NCBI GenBank assembly: GCA_018902385.1
Contig: JABSSW010000099.1
Coordinates: 1-30,655, forward strand
DNA from: Physcia stellaris
Lineage: Eukaryota; Ascomycota; Lecanoromycetes; Caliciales; Physciaceae
DNA length: 30,655 nucleotides
Reading direction: 5' to 3'
How positions within the stretch are numbered: the stretch's first letter is position 1; every line of letters starts with the position of its first letter. Of this stretch, positions 1 through 10,947 are shown one piece after another. The notes beneath the pieces were generated by a model. It saw nothing but the letters and a program-made list of their open reading frames with translations, was not told where the DNA came from and did no database searches. The translations under genes and the position numbers were made by a program.

Positions 1-483
1 CATAGACAGAAAGATGAAAACGTTCTCGAATTTTTGTTCGAAATCTGATCGCTAAACGTGAAATGTGATATCTGCAATTTAATGATATGACAAATCATTT
101 GAAAATATTTGACATTCGAAAATTTTGAAGCAAACTGATCGAGACAAAAAGATTGTTCAACGCTTTTATCTTCTGATCAAAATAACGATTCGTTTATCAA
201 ACTTTCGATGTGAATAGAAATATCTGTACTTTGATAACTGATGCAAATCTATACGAGATATTTGAAATCGAAATCATTGCAATTGATAAAAACTGATTTA
301 CAATCAACTTGCAAAAAATGCAAACGATGACGTAAATGATGAAATAAACAAACGATGAGAGTTTCGCTTCTTTTCAAAGTCTAATAGATAATTTAGAGTG
401 TAAAAAATCGAAAACTCGAACTTTTGAATGTAATGAAAACATTAATGTAAATGCTTCGCAATAATGTAAACGTTGAATTCTTG

Positions 484-850
484 CAACATCAAATCGATTA
501 TACGATGAAACGAACAGTTTCGTCATGTTGATAAAATTTTCGCAACAACGTTTAATGCATTGATATTTACGCATATGCGAAAATTGTTGTGTCATTTGCA
601 ATCGACAAAACATGAATGTAATGAATCTTTTGAAAAATGATCAATTATCTGATCTTTTACGAATAACTTCGACGATCGTTAGTAAGCAAACAACAAATCT
701 TAGATCCGATTATATCGTAAGGACAAGCAGTTTCGTTGTATTAAGCGAGAATTCGCATGTGACGATTGCTGCGTGATATTTGAGCGTATACGATAATCGT
801 GTATGCGATTAAATTCAGTAAAACGTATGTAAGAAATCTTTTTTGAAAAT
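484..850 (-). repeat. Two direct copies of a ~165-bp ZLE unit
   Basis: Unit 1 is about 484-648 and unit 2 about 690-850. Each carries in order an AAATCGATTATA-like start, a CAnTTTCGT segment, a GCATATGCGA-like core and a TTTTGAAAA end. Copy B has the same pair at 10036-10200 and 10266-10433, and a lone copy lies at 17594-17755. In the coding direction this lies downstream of the finger region, so it may be 3' untranslated sequence. A 79-residue open frame at 374-613 on the minus strand covers part of it, but I do not recognise it as a protein. Confidence 0.6.
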
Positions 851-879
851 GTTTCGTGATTGAATATTCGAGAAGCGAT

Positions 880-1335
880 TTATTTCGTCTCTTTTGATTT
901 CGTCTCGAAACGACAAATTCCAATATCGACACGTCGATGAGTCGAAATGACTTGTTGATAAACGTTAATACATTCTATTCTTGCAGCGAAAATGATCGAA
1001 ACGAATGCGAAAACAGGAAAAAAAGTCGAAAAAAGACGAAAAATTAAAAATGAAAAAGAAATCTCGACAAAGTTAATTAAAAGAATTGACAATTTGTATG
1101 ATAATTTGATCGATTTTTCAACGACAAAATCATGCGTCAACGATGCAATGTCGTTTCGTGACAATGCAAAAATATTTTTCGAGAATATTTTTGAAAAGTT
1201 TGACGATTTCAAAATTAAGTGTAGATTTGAAATAAATCGTAATTGACGACTGATTTGAGAAGAATTCTGAAAAAACCCCGTTATTTTAACATACGAAACA
1301 GACTCTTTTTTCTGAATTTTTCGTGAAAATCTCAA
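880..1335 (-). pseudogene. Degenerate C2H2 finger segment, copy A
   Basis: This is the counterpart of 10515-10781 in copy B. In a frame shifted from the longest open frame, a finger-like string aligns with the copy B finger residue by residue: a Cys, an Arg where copy B has its second Cys, Phe-Asp, Lys-Asn, and a final His. One Cys and one His of the zinc site are replaced, and an internal TGA stands where copy B has a Lys codon. The finger is therefore no longer functional. This is the last finger of the ZLE protein in the coding direction. Confidence 0.4.
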
Positions 1336-1492
1336 AATTTTCGAAAAAATAAAACTTTTGAAAGAAGTTGAGCATGATGATCAAAAACATTGACGAGCGA
1401 TAAAAATTTTGCGAAAAAAAATTTTTGATTGCAAATTCGAATATTTAAAACTTCTTATCGAACATTGTCGACTCGAAATACCATTTGATAAT

Positions 1493-2263
1493 TCAATAGG
1501 CGTCTTTCTGCATGCTGAAGATTCTTGAATTTAAAAAAAAAAATTCGAAAAGGAGCGCGTAACGATCGAATAAGTTGACAATTGACTGATAATTTCTTGT
1601 CGATTTTGATGAAATTCTGAATTGCAATCGCTGAACAGCAAAATTTATAAGTCTGACAAATCGCGAAAACATACAATGAATCAAAGCTCTACTTATTTGA
1701 TTTGCAATGAAGATAAACGAAAAACGTAAATAAACGAACAAGCGATTGCTGATTTTAAACGACTTTAAAAAATATGTTTCGAAACTCGATGAATAATTCG
1801 AAAAGGCGTGATGTTGACGTATATGCTCGTCGAAACGTTCGACGTCAAATAAATCTGATTGCAACGTCGACATGTCGTTCGATCACCAAACGATCTTCGC
1901 TAACTTCGATGCATTTTTCATCGACTTTGATGCAACGTTTTTCGCGCGTTTAACTGAAAATTCGATATTTTGACGAAAACAAATTGCAAAAAAGTTTCTG
2001 TATTTGATGTAAGATTTTTTTGATGTTGCGAAAATCAATGATTCAACGTGCGTGATGTATGACTTTTTCTCGATCTCGCGTACTAAATCGATTGCATTGA
2101 TCGAGAGATGAAAATCTTGTTTGCGAAATTTTTTGCTCGTCGATTCATTTTGTTTTTGAACTCTCGTTGATGAACACGACGAACGGGTATTTAAAATTTT
2201 TACGACGTAATGTTTCATGACATGAAAAAAATTCGAAATAATGTTCTTGAATTGAAAAAACAT
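1493..2263 (-). pseudogene. C2H2 zinc-finger unit with frameshift, copy A
   Basis: Two overlapping minus-strand frames make one ancestral unit. The upstream part (2263-1883) is rich in Ser, Lys and Ile and has the recurring ZLE motif INAIDLVREIEKK. The finger is at about 1808-1872: a CRRC pair is read in one frame and EHIRQHH in another, so a single-base frameshift splits the zinc site. The finger aligns with the intact one at 11317-11382 in copy B. Downstream is a Phe/Ser-rich linker to 1493 that was probably Pro/Ser-rich before CC-to-TT mutation. Confidence 0.5.
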
Positions 2264-2533
2264 CGATTACGACAGATGAAACAACTTTTTGAAAATTGAA
2301 AAAAACGAAGTAAACAGGAAACAGTCGAACAAGTGACAATTGAAATTTTCGCTTTTGGCGTACACTGATTTGTTTGAGAGAAATCTTGAAAAGCGAGCTT
2401 TCGTTTTCAAATTTCTGTATGACGAATTACGCTAGTGTTTTGATTCGAGCGTTTGAGAAAATGATAATTTCGACGAAATGTCAACGTTGAGTGAAACGTA
2501 TTCTTCGTCGACTTTGATGCAATTTCTGATGCA

Positions 2534-3068
2534 CTAAATGAAAAATAAGAATCTTTTCGTGAAATGAGCTGCTTCGAAAATTATGACAAACTCAAATTTC
2601 TCCTTTGATGTTGACGAAAATTGATTCTCTTCAAATGTTGTTTCTTCATATTGGTTGACTGTATCGATTGAAAAAGACTGAATTGTTGATTGATTTCTTC
2701 GCATGTTGCTCGCGTACTCGCGAAACTTTTTCTTGAAATTGAAATTTGAATCGCAACGCATGCAATTATTTTTGAAATTTTGATCATTTGCAAATGAAAT
2801 ATTCGCGAAATCGACTCGTAAGATTTCCAATGTTTCATTTAACGATGTTGAGTTCATGACGTTTGTTTATCGTATCGAAATATCAGCGAAATTTCAAAGA
2901 CAAATGAACAACAACATAAACAAATTTGACTTTCGATACGAGATCTTGACATTGCTGAAACAAATCAATGTTGCAAAAATTTCGCGATTTCGCTGAATCG
3001 TCGATTCTCGTATGTGAATATTGAATCGAAAATATCGATATTTTGAAATTTCGATGTTGACTTTGCAA
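2534..3068 (-). pseudogene. Conserved block plus C2H2 finger, copy A
   Basis: The upstream half (about 3068-2883) contains a block with FRFNIHIRES-like residues followed by a serine/asparagine stretch; the same block occurs at 12500-12745 in copy B. The downstream open frame (2857-2534) contains a finger at about 2700-2764, starting CMRCDSNFNFKKKFRE. The first zinc-ligand His position is Tyr and the second is not clear, so the site is broken. Spacing to the next finger downstream is about 0.9 kb. Confidence 0.5.
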
Positions 3069-3340
3069 TTTCTTGAATTTTCAAAATTTTTGATTTGATT
3101 AACTGCATTCTTGACCGAGCATTAGTTTTAGTCTTTTTAATCGTTTTCCAAATTTTCAGATGAAATGTTGATTTTGTTGTTTTAAAACGAACGCAGTAAA
3201 TATTGTTGATTTCACGATTGTTAATTTCACGATGATTTCGCTCGTTTGTTTTCGAGAAATTGCAAACGAATTCGTATGTTTGCTGATTTCGAGCAACACA
3301 TGAAGATATTGAAAACTATGTAAATTTCAAGTCTCGTAAT

Positions 3341-4141
3341 CTAGTGACATCGTGACAGCGATTTGAAATTGAGATTTTTAAATTCGATTGTTCTAAAATC
3401 ATCGTTGAGACTAGAAAAAAAGTAATTGATAAAAAATAGATGTATCGATTCTTGAATATTTTCAAGCAAAAAAGATGATCTTGATTCTGAATGCTGATGA
3501 ATGATATTCGAAAAAATTCTTGATGTTTTCGAAACAACGATCTTCGAGATAGAATTCTGAAAAACTGATATTGAATTTAACATCGAAACAAAAAACAAAT
3601 GCTGATTTCTTTAAATAAATAAATAAAAAAATCGAAAAACTCTCGGAAGTGAAAGAATGATTGCAATATCGAAATGTTGATGAAAGTTGAACAATTTCCG
3701 AAATTGATATTAGAGACTATCGCTAAAGATCGAGAGAATATGATCGATTGATAAAAAAAACAAACGTGTTTTCAGGCGACTTTGAAACAAAAAAAATAAT
3801 TTCGATGTTGATGTGTTGACGAAATGTTGAATCAGAAATATGTGAATTTCTTGACGATATTTGAATCAAATACGAAACTTTTTGATTGAGTATTGAAATT
3901 ATCGAAGCGGATAGAAAGAATGATCGAATTCTTAATAAAATAAATCTAATTTTGAAGAATTTTCGAAAAAAATAAACGATTCGAGTTCGACCGAAAAAAT
4001 AAAATTTTCGATGATTTCTGACGAAAACGAAATTTGATGAACGATTTTTACAAATGCAAAATTATTGAAATTGAACGTTAAAAAACTCGAAACTTGATGA
4101 TCTTTTGATTTATACAAATATGTGAATAATGTCGATAGCAT
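3341..4141 (-). pseudogene. N-terminal Ser/Phe-rich part of ZLE ORF, copy A
   Basis: This is the 5' part of the ZLE coding region, read on the minus strand in several short frames (4141-3932, then about 3598-3341). It is rich in Ser, Phe, Ile and Asn and has no recognisable domain. The composition is what a Pro/Ser-rich sequence would become if CCN codons turned into TTN or TCN. It corresponds in position and style to 13736-14047 in copy B. No start codon can be chosen with confidence. Confidence 0.35.
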
Positions 4142-4493
4142 GTTTCAATCGTCGTCATTGATTGTTTCAAATGAATTATCACGTTCGATGAAATCAAACA
4201 ATTTATGTTACAATAATAGCAAAACAATTTCGTTTCGTTAATCGAAATTTAATATGAAAATTGACATTCGAAATCGCTTTTTCAAAAAAAGTGATTTTGC
4301 AAATAAAATTCGATTTAATTTCAAATCGTCTAAATTTCGATTTCACGTGAACAAAACTACGTTTTCATTTAACACGTTTACGAATTTATGAATTTCAAAC
4401 GTCCTAAATCTTCGCATTTGTTTGATATTGTTTATTGAAATTAATTTGACGTATTTCGAGCAGCTTGAAGAAATTAAAATGACTTCGATATAA
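4142..4493 (-). other. ZLE leader between LTR and coding region, copy A
   Basis: No coding potential is visible. This is the stretch between the 5' LTR and the first ZLE coding remnants, so it is the likely untranslated leader. It is longer than the equivalent in copy B (14048-14234). The bases next to the LTR, CTTCGATATAA on the plus strand, match TTTCGATATAA in copy B and may overlap a primer-binding site. I cannot assign a tRNA. Confidence 0.4.
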
Positions 4494-4729
4494 TGTGAGA
4501 TGTCATGCATTGATATGATACTAATCGTAAATTACACGAAAATATCGAATGAGAAAAGCAAATATCTAGTAAATCTGCGAAACGTCTATGTAGAAAATTT
4601 GATTTTGAATGCGTCAAGACGAATTTCGACTTTGTCATTCGATGTGATAAAATAAAATGTTAACTTTGCAAAATGTTGAATTCGAAATGTTAATTTTGCA
4701 AATGTTGAATTCGATACACGCTCGTCGCG
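4494..4729 (-). repeat. ZLE copy A LTR (5' LTR in coding direction)
   Basis: The sequence aligns along its length with 8888-9082, 14235-14429 and 28385-28601. It begins TGTGAGATGTCATGC, where the other LTRs read TGTGAAATG. It ends TCGCG where the others end TCACA. It is 236 bp rather than 195 bp, partly because a segment ending AATGTTGAATTCGA is duplicated at about 4659-4713. The 5 bp after it are CAGAA; the matching target duplication would be off the left edge. Confidence 0.8.
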
Positions 4730-5010
4730 CAGAATTGACATAATGAAAAATCTTTTTGACAAATAATAATAACGATGACGAATTTTTCGACGAATTTCAA
4801 CAATGTCATCAACAAACGACGTCGTAAAAAACTTCGCATGATTAAATGTGATAAAATCAAAATCAAAATCAATGACAACGAAATTTTTGCGATCGTGAAT
4901 TCAAAAACAAAAATTAATTTGATAAATAACGTTTTGTTAAAAAGTTTAAATTAATATTGTTCGACGTTTTTTTTGCGAAATCATGATTTTTGATAATAAT
5001 CAGTTCAAAA
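4730..5010 (+). pseudogene. G1 Gypsy protease remnant
   Basis: Plus-strand translation shows a retropepsin-like site: IFAIV, then Asn-Ser-Lys-Thr (codons from 4898) where Asp-Ser-Gly-Ala is expected, then INLINN and a Leu-Lys-Ser-Leu-Asn segment. The catalytic Asp is Asn and the Gly is Lys, both explained by G-to-A at AG or GG. The aspartic protease would have cut the Gag-Pol polyprotein. Gag itself is not in the window; it would lie left of ZLE copy A. Confidence 0.5.
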
Positions 5011-6160
5011 TTTATGAAATTATATTTCGTACGATAAGAAAATTTCGAACAAGAAAGACGTGAATCGTTTTTTTCAACGAAAACTTTCTAGAAATCGATT
5101 TATTTTTAAAATATATCGTTAGATTTTCATGATTTAAATTATCAAAAACAGAAATGAATTGAATCGCAAATAAAATTCGATTTTGACAATTATCAATTCA
5201 AATTTTTTTTTCATCATGAATCGTATTGAGAAAATCGAATAAAAAAACTAATCAACGATGTGATTGATAAAAAGAATGAAATTTTCGTTATGTTCGTACG
5301 ATCGTTTCGTGACGAAAAAAATGATTTGAATGAAATACATATCGAACGACGAATTCAAGTAAATTCAATTTTAATGAAAATAAAAAAAGTCAAATATCAA
5401 GATCATCATATTCGAAATTCTGAAAAAATTCGTAGAAATTTCGAATGAGAAAAAGATTTACGAATTGTTTGCGTATAATTTGACGATCACGTTTAATAAA
5501 TTTGAAATCGAAAAAAAAATCATTTTATGAATTTATTTATTTTTATTTGAAAATGAATTAACGATATTGAAAATTTATTTTGACAAACATTTGAAAACGA
5601 TTTTATCAAATCGTTTATTTTCGCAACAAAAATTTCGATTTTATTCGTCAAAAAAACGAAAATTTACGATTGTGCGTGAATTACAAAAATTTAAATCTGT
5701 TAATCATTAAAAACAAAATTTTTTATCGTTAATCGACGAAAGTTTAAATCGTTTTAACAAAATTTGTATTTATACAAATTTTGATATAATCGCAACATAC
5801 AATAAATTTCGTATCAAAAAAAATGATAAATGAAAAACAAAGTTTCGAATTCGTTATAAACATTTTGAATATATCGTTTTATTTTTAATTTCATTAATGC
5901 ATTTGCAACGTTTCAGAAATTCGTTAATAAAATTTTGACAAAACGATTCGATTTTTGCGTTATAATATATTTTGACGACATCGTCATATATTTTATGAAT
6001 CGAAAACAACATATTGAAAACGTCAAATGAATTTTACAACGTTTGAAAAAAAACAAATTTTTATCAACAACGAAAATGCAAATGATTCACAAACAATATC
6101 GATTTTTTGAATTTTGTCGTTTTTTCGAAAAACGTGCAAATGCAAAAAAAGAAAATAAAA
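5011..6160 (+). pseudogene. G1 Gypsy reverse transcriptase remnant
   Basis: The fingers and palm of a Ty3/Gypsy reverse transcriptase are readable in the plus strand across frameshifts. The catalytic box reads YFDDIVIYF with both aspartates intact (codons from 5968), followed by RKQHIENVKWILQRLK, a typical Gypsy post-YxDD helix. Upstream, MKNKVSNSLWTFWI (W from TGA) and a FATFQKFVN segment match the usual RYGHFEY and ATFQ regions. The enzyme copied element RNA into DNA in the cytoplasmic particle. Many TGA codons replace Trp, so it cannot be translated. The 5260-5448 open frame is the PR-RT linker. Confidence 0.75.
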
Positions 6161-7325
6161 ACGATACAAAATTAATTTGCATCGCGAAAACGTCAAAGAA
6201 AATTTAAAATTTTTGAATTTGTGTAATTTTTACAAACGTTTCAAGAATTTCAATAAATTGATATTATTTTTAATTTCGATGCTAAAAAAATCAACAAAAT
6301 TTCACAAAAAAATCAAACGTAAACGATTTGCAAACAAAAATCGAAATAAAAATCGAAACAAAAAACGTGTGTCAAACAATTTTTGATTTTCGAAATTTTC
6401 GAATTTTTCAAACATTTGCGAAAAACGTTTTGAAAAATTTTCATTTGCGATATTTCGACTCGATTAAATTTATTCGTATAAAAATCGACGTTTTCGACAA
6501 AACAATCGATAATATTTTCAATCAATCAAATCATGAAAATCATTGACATTTTGTAATTTATTTTTCGAAAAATGATTTCGATCGAATGCAATTACGAAAT
6601 TTACAAAAAAAGTTTTTGACAATTGTTTTCGTTTTCAAACAATAACTTCATTATTTTGAAAAAATCAAAAACAAATTTTAATTTTGACGAATCATCGAAA
6701 TTTCAATCGTTTCATGTTAATTACAAAATTTACATTTCGACAAATGCGATAAATTCAAAAATTGTTTCGTTATAATTTCGTTATCGATTATCGATTTGAC
6801 AACAAAAATTTTGCGAACGATTTGTTTCGACGATTTGATTATATGAAAATCAACGAAAATGAAATCGAAAATAATCGTCAAATATTGACACAATTACGAA
6901 AATTTTTGCAAACGAATTTAAACGAATTTCGTACGTGCGTCGATGCGATTCAAACAACAATGCAAAAATCAATTCAAAAAAAAATTGCGAATTCGAATTT
7001 TATCGAACAAACAACGTGCGAAATCGACGATTTCGTTATTATCGACAATGCATCAAACGTGATCGTTGACGAATGAAAAATTTTCATGTTGAATAATGCA
7101 ACAATTTTCGAGTCGATTTTCGCGATGATTGCGCGAAAACATATTCAAAAACATAATACAACGTATAAATGCGACAATGAAACGATTGACATCATTGTCG
7201 ATCGAATTCGATCATTGTTGAAAAAAATTCATGCGCGACGTCGAGAAAATGTTTCATTGTTTATCGACATAAAGTTTACAAACGAATTATGCAAATTGTA
7301 TAAACGTTATAAATCGACTTTTTAG
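6161..7325 (+). pseudogene. G1 RT thumb, RNase H and linker remnant
   Basis: The connection subdomain reads FLNLCNFYKRF (6177-6386 frame), the standard FLGLxNFYRRF motif with Gly changed to Asn. RNase H follows in the 6328-6546 frame: LRYFDSIKFIRIKIDV, then HWHFVIYFSKN with W as TGA. The tail at 6762-7076 reads YNFVIDYRFDNKNFAND, equivalent to the DFVIDYRPGxxNxxAD end of Gypsy RNase H. The remaining frames to 7325 are the spacer before integrase. G1 is then interrupted by an unrelated insertion at about 7326. Confidence 0.75.
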
Positions 7326-8690
7326 TCATTAAACAGTGAATAGCAATATTTAAATCGATTTCGAGTCATTTAATCAACAATAACAAGTATTTAAATCAAC
7401 ATAAAACGTCAAAAGTCGAAAATCAATTGTAGAAATTCGACGTTGATTGAAAAAATCTCAATTAATTTTAACGTTTTCGCGTTTTTTGATGTTCGTTGTC
7501 AAAACAAACTAACGAGAAACGCGTAACGACGTCGTTATCAACGCTATAAAAAATAATTTTAGTTTTGAAAAATTCACGTATTTTTCACATAGAAAGATTT
7601 AATTTATGATATATTACGTGTATCATAATACACTTTCTATAAAAAAATGTTCAGTAAATTCGCTTGACGCGAATGATCGACCGGGAAGAATTCTGATCAA
7701 TACGAGAATTTCTTTGTTTAAAGTCGATAAATTCAATCAATATTTAATTTTTGTTTTCAATCGAGACATACGTCAAGATCATCTCAAAACGTTTCAACAA
7801 CGTGCAATTATTGCACATGTTGCACATCAATCAGCAATCACATATGATTTTCATTTATTCAATCAAAATTGTAAAGCAAAATGAGCGCATTTCAACGCTG
7901 TAAAAATGAAAAAAATCGACTCATTATCGCAATAGTTATGAGATCTCGAAAATTTCGTCGTTGTCAGATTTGTGTCAAATCGTCAATTGAGATGTTTGCG
8001 AAATGATTTCGCTCAATTCTTTTTGATTTGTACAGTTGTTTCGCGTTTTGCATTTCAATCAATAATCACATATGATTTTCACTTATCTAGTCATGATTGT
8101 AAAACAGAACGAACGCATTTCAATGCATCAAAAATAACGAAAATCGATTCATTATCGCAATAGTTTTGAGTTTTGAAAGATTGCGTCGTTGTCAAATTCG
8201 TGTCGACTCAATTTTTCTCGCAATGTTTGCAATGCAATAATGCGATTTTCGTTACAACTCAATGCGCACTCGATCGATTTTCGATATTTTTGATTGTTTG
8301 AATAAAATTAGTTTCGTGTTTCAATATGAATTTTTCATTGTAAATTTTGTTTATTGAAAGTGCAAATGTTATTAAAATGCGAAATTCGTGAAATCGCAAA
8401 GCAATGACGAGATGTCGAGTTTCGCAATTTTATCAAATGCAATTTTAACTTTGAAATCGTTTCGAAAAGAATTTTTTTAAAAAATTCCGAATCTGTTTGT
8501 ACATTACATAACAATTAAATAAAAAAAAATTTGTTTTTGATGACTAAATGACTTAAATACGTGAATAATTTGTTTAATTGATTAAAATTTTGCTATTCAT
8601 TGTTTAAAGTTGATTCAATTGACTCAAATAATTCAAAATCGACTTAAATATTGTCATTTTTGATTCAATGTTACGAATAAACAATGTTTT
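7326..8690. mobile_element. 1.4-kb non-coding insertion with inverted subterminal repeats
   Basis: This stretch sits between G1 RNase H and later G1 sequence and matches no retrotransposon domain. Its left end (7329-7400) and right end (8545-8680, reverse complement) share AATATTTAAxTCGATTT, GAGTCAxTTxAATCAAC and AAACAxTGAATAGCAA. The 9-mer ATTTAAATC at 7348 and 7389 faces GACTTAAAT at 8550 and 8641. Such inverted subterminal motifs are common in non-autonomous DNA transposons. I see no transposase and no clear target duplication, so the exact ends are uncertain. The two open frames inside (7606-7884 and 7972-8163) overlap the tandem repeat and match nothing I know. Confidence 0.45.
7827..8206 (+). 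repeat. Two ~150-bp direct repeats, 228 bp apart
   Basis: Unit 1 is about 7827-7978 and unit 2 about 8054-8206. Shared landmarks are CAATCACATATGATTTTCA-like starts, GAGCGCATTTCAACGC against GAACGCATTTCAATGC, CATTATCGCAATAGTT (7922 and 8150) and TTGTCAxATTxGTGTC (7961 and 8189). The offset is constant at 227-228 bp, so this is a tandem duplication inside the 1.4-kb insertion. Differences are mostly transitions. Confidence 0.7.
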
Positions 8691-8887
8691 TGACTAATCG
8701 ACTAATCGATTCGAAATCGAATTTTAGCGCAAAAATCAATAAAAATATTTTTTCGACGAATTCAAATGAAACAAAAATTAATTATTTTTGATACATTATT
8801 TCGACATTAACATTACGAAAATAAAATATTATGACACGAAAACTGTTTGTACGTTTCGTCGAATTTGAAAAAACATCATTAATACAA
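8690..8887 (+). pseudogene. Probable G1 pre-integrase spacer, cut by ZLE copy B
   Basis: Plus-strand translation with TGA read as Trp gives HYENKILWHENCLYVSSN, which resembles the strand motif before the integrase zinc-binding region in Gypsy elements (xENRLYVPxN). The end at 8887 is exact because the next base begins the left LTR of ZLE copy B and 8883-8887 is the target duplication. The match is short, so the assignment to G1 rests partly on position. Confidence 0.4.
8883..8887. other. Target-site duplication TACAA, left of ZLE copy B
   Basis: The five bases TACAA directly before the left LTR are repeated directly after the right LTR at 14430-14434. A 5-bp duplication is typical of retroviral-type integrases. 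Confidence 0.8.
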
Positions 8888-9082
8888 TATGAAATGTTAT
8901 GCAAAAATATAGTACTATTACATAATTACACGAAAATATCGAAATGAAAAACAAATACATGAAAATTTGACAAAACATATGTAGAAAATTTGATCATAAA
9001 CGAATTTCGACTTTAACATTCGATGTGATAAAATAAAAATGTTAATTTTGTCAAATGTTGAATTCGATACACGTTCGTCACA
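8888..9082 (-). repeat. ZLE copy B left LTR (3' LTR in coding direction)
   Basis: It starts TATGAAATG (TGTGAAATG in the partner, so TG has become TA) and ends TTCGTCACA. The intact partner shows the 5-bp inverted ends TGTGA and TCACA. The bases just inside, read on the minus strand, are a purine-rich run (GAAAAAAAAACGAAAAATAA) suited to a polypurine tract next to a 3' LTR. Confidence 0.9.
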
Positions 9083-9312
9083 TTATTTTTCGTTTTTTTT
9101 TCAATTTCGTCTCGAAACGATAATTCATTATTTTTTCTTTTTTTATCGATCGACAAAATACGTAATTTCGATGATTTGTTCGTAAATGCGTAAAATTTAT
9201 AACGAACGCGACAATCGTGAAAACGTACAAAAGTTTGAAATAAAAACGACAAAAACGACGAAAACGACGAAAACGACGAAAACGACGAAAACGATGAAGA
9301 AAATTTCTGCAA
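9013..9312 (-). pseudogene. Ser/Phe-repeat tail at the 3' end of copy B
   Basis: The minus-strand frame contains a run of Ser-Ser-Phe triplets encoded by a 9-bp repeat (ACGACGAAA on the plus strand, about 9247-9295). Phe was probably Pro before CC-to-TT change. The frame runs on into the LTR, so its C-terminal part is not a real coding end. The same triplet array occurs in copy C at about 28755-28800 with a slipped phase. Confidence 0.4.
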
Positions 9313-9319
9313 ATTATTT

Positions 9320-10035
9320 GATTTTGTATTTGCGAAAATCGTTGAATGTCAAAAATATTTGACGTTTAATATGATAAAACGATCGTTTTCTCAAAATAGG
9401 AAAATTTTTCAAAAAGTTTGCGTTTGAATCCAAATGTGAAAAAATTATTAAAACATTTGAAATATGCAAAAATATCGCGTTCTTTTGTATAACAGAAATT
9501 CGTTTTTTTGTAAATTTCAAAGCATGCAACAATGTTCATTAATGATTAATACAAATACAAAATAGAAAAAATGAAAACGTTTTCGAAATTTAATTCGAAA
9601 TTTAATCGTTAAACATGAATTATAATATTTGCAATTTGATAAATCGATACGTCAATTGAAAATATTCGATATTTCAAAGTTTTGAAGCAGATTGATAGAG
9701 ACGAAAAAATGTTTTTTTGAGTTTTTGATCAAAATATTGATTCGCTTTTATCAAACTTTCAATAAAAATAAAAATATCTGTGTTTTGATGACGAATGCAA
9801 ATCTATACGAAATATTTAAAATCGAAATTATTGCAATCGATAAAAGAATTGATTTGCAATCAATTCGCGAAATTTGCAAACGATGACGTAAATGACGAAA
9901 TAAACAAACGATCGAGAATTTGTTTTTCAAAATTTAGTACGTAGTTTAAAGTGTAAAAAATTGAAAATTCGAACTTTTGAATGTAATGAAAACATTAATG
10001 TAAACGTTTCGCATTAATGTAAATTTTGAATTTTG
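9320..10035 (-). other. Copy B interior without recognisable coding
   Basis: From about 9563 this aligns with positions 1-480 of copy A, including a GTGTAAAAAATxGAAAAxTCGAACTTTTG stretch (near 400 in A, near 9950 in B). The fragmentary frames (9314-9532 minus, 9692-9886 plus) show no domain. Copy C lacks this region: its sequence passes from the counterpart of about 9320 to the counterpart of about 11020. Confidence 0.5.
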
Positions 10036-10433
10036 CAACATCAAATCGATTATACAATGAGACGAACAATTTGATTATGTTAATAAAATTATCGCAACAA
10101 TTTTTAACGCATTGATATTTTTGCATATGCGAAAATTGATGTGTACATTGCATTTAATAAAATATCAACGTAATGAATTTTTTGAAAAATGATCAATTCA
10201 TATAATTTTTCGCGAATAGTTTCGACGACAGTTAATAAACAAACAATTGAGAATTTTCGAAATTTTCAAATCGATTATATCATGAGACAAACAGTTTCAT
10301 CACATTAGTAAAATTAACGTAACAACGATTAACGCATCGATATTTGAACGCATGCGATAATCGATGTATACAATTCATTTAGCAAAACGTGTATGTAATA
10401 AATTTTTTGAAAAATAGATAATTTTTGCGAATC
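10036..10433 (-). repeat. Two direct copies of the ~165-bp ZLE unit, copy B
   Basis: Unit 1 is about 10036-10200 and unit 2 about 10266-10433. They share AAATCGATTATA, CAATGAGACGAACA/CATGAGACAAACA, GCATATGCGA/GCATGCGATA and AATxAATTTTTTGAAAAAT. The same pair is in copy A at 484-850, so the duplication predates the split of these copies. Confidence 0.6.
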
Positions 10434-10514
10434 TTATAGATAATTTCGATGAAATAATAAAACATTAATATAAACGTTTATTTCTCGTCTCTTTTCAATT
10501 TCGTTTCGAAATGA

Positions 10515-10781
10515 TCAATTTAACATTCTCATTGATTGACGAAATGTATGATTTTTATGAATCATTCGTAAATGTTTATGTAAATCATTATTGAAATCGA
10601 ATTGATCAAAACAAATGCGACAACAACGAGAAAAATCAAAAAAAAAACGAAAAAGACGAAATTGACGCGAAAAATTTTCGCGAAACATATGAAACTTCGA
10701 AAATTTCATTTCTGAAAAATTTAAAAAATGTTTGACAGTTTGTATGATAAATAGATCGATATTTTTGACAGAACAAAACAA
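10515..10781 (-). pseudogene. ZLE C2H2 finger 3, copy B
   Basis: This 88-codon minus-strand frame carries a complete C2H2 pattern at about 10557-10622: C-x2-C-x12-H-x4-H, reading CRIC, FDQFDFNNDLHK, HLRMIH. The Phe and Leu at the hydrophobic core positions fit a classical finger that binds one zinc and typically contacts nucleic acid. In the coding direction it is the last finger of the protein. The frame is bounded by stops from mutation; originally it was probably continuous with the upstream fingers. Confidence 0.6.
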
Positions 10782-10947
10782 ATCGATTTCGCAAACGTAA
10801 ATTGTTGAAAATTTTTCGATTTTGAATTTTTCAAATTTTGACTAATCGATGTTTTCTGATTGATTGCAAACAGAAAATAAACGATAATGCGAAATTGATA
10901 TGTGAACGAATGTTGTCGTTTTGTGAAAAAACAAAATTTTTTTGATG

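Larger units (their letters stand above)
1..4729 (-). mobile_element. ZLE copy A: LTR element with zinc-finger ORF remnants, left end outside window
   Basis: This is one of three copies in the window of an LTR element that I call ZLE (zinc-finger LTR element; my label). Position 1 aligns with about 9563 of copy B, so roughly 0.7 kb including the other LTR lies off the left edge. The coding direction is minus, because the C2H2 fingers and the conserved blocks read on that strand. I find no reverse transcriptase, protease or integrase motif in it. It is less mutated than copy B: CT and AG are still common although CC and GG are nearly gone, so it is probably a younger insertion. Its right LTR abuts the Gypsy element G1, so it either sits inside G1 or truncates it; the missing left flank would decide. 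Confidence 0.75.

Noticed and set aside
880-1246. Plus-strand open frame at 992-1246 as a gene
   Set aside because: It lies antisense to the degenerate ZLE finger segment, is Lys/Asn-rich and has no recognised domain.
7606-8163. Two tandem small genes in the 1.4-kb insertion
   Set aside because: The open frames just follow the 228-bp duplication, differ in frame content outside it and show no known motif.
9247-9295. CRISPR-like array of short repeats
   Set aside because: The ACGACGAAA units are contiguous with no spacers, and the window is eukaryotic repeat DNA.
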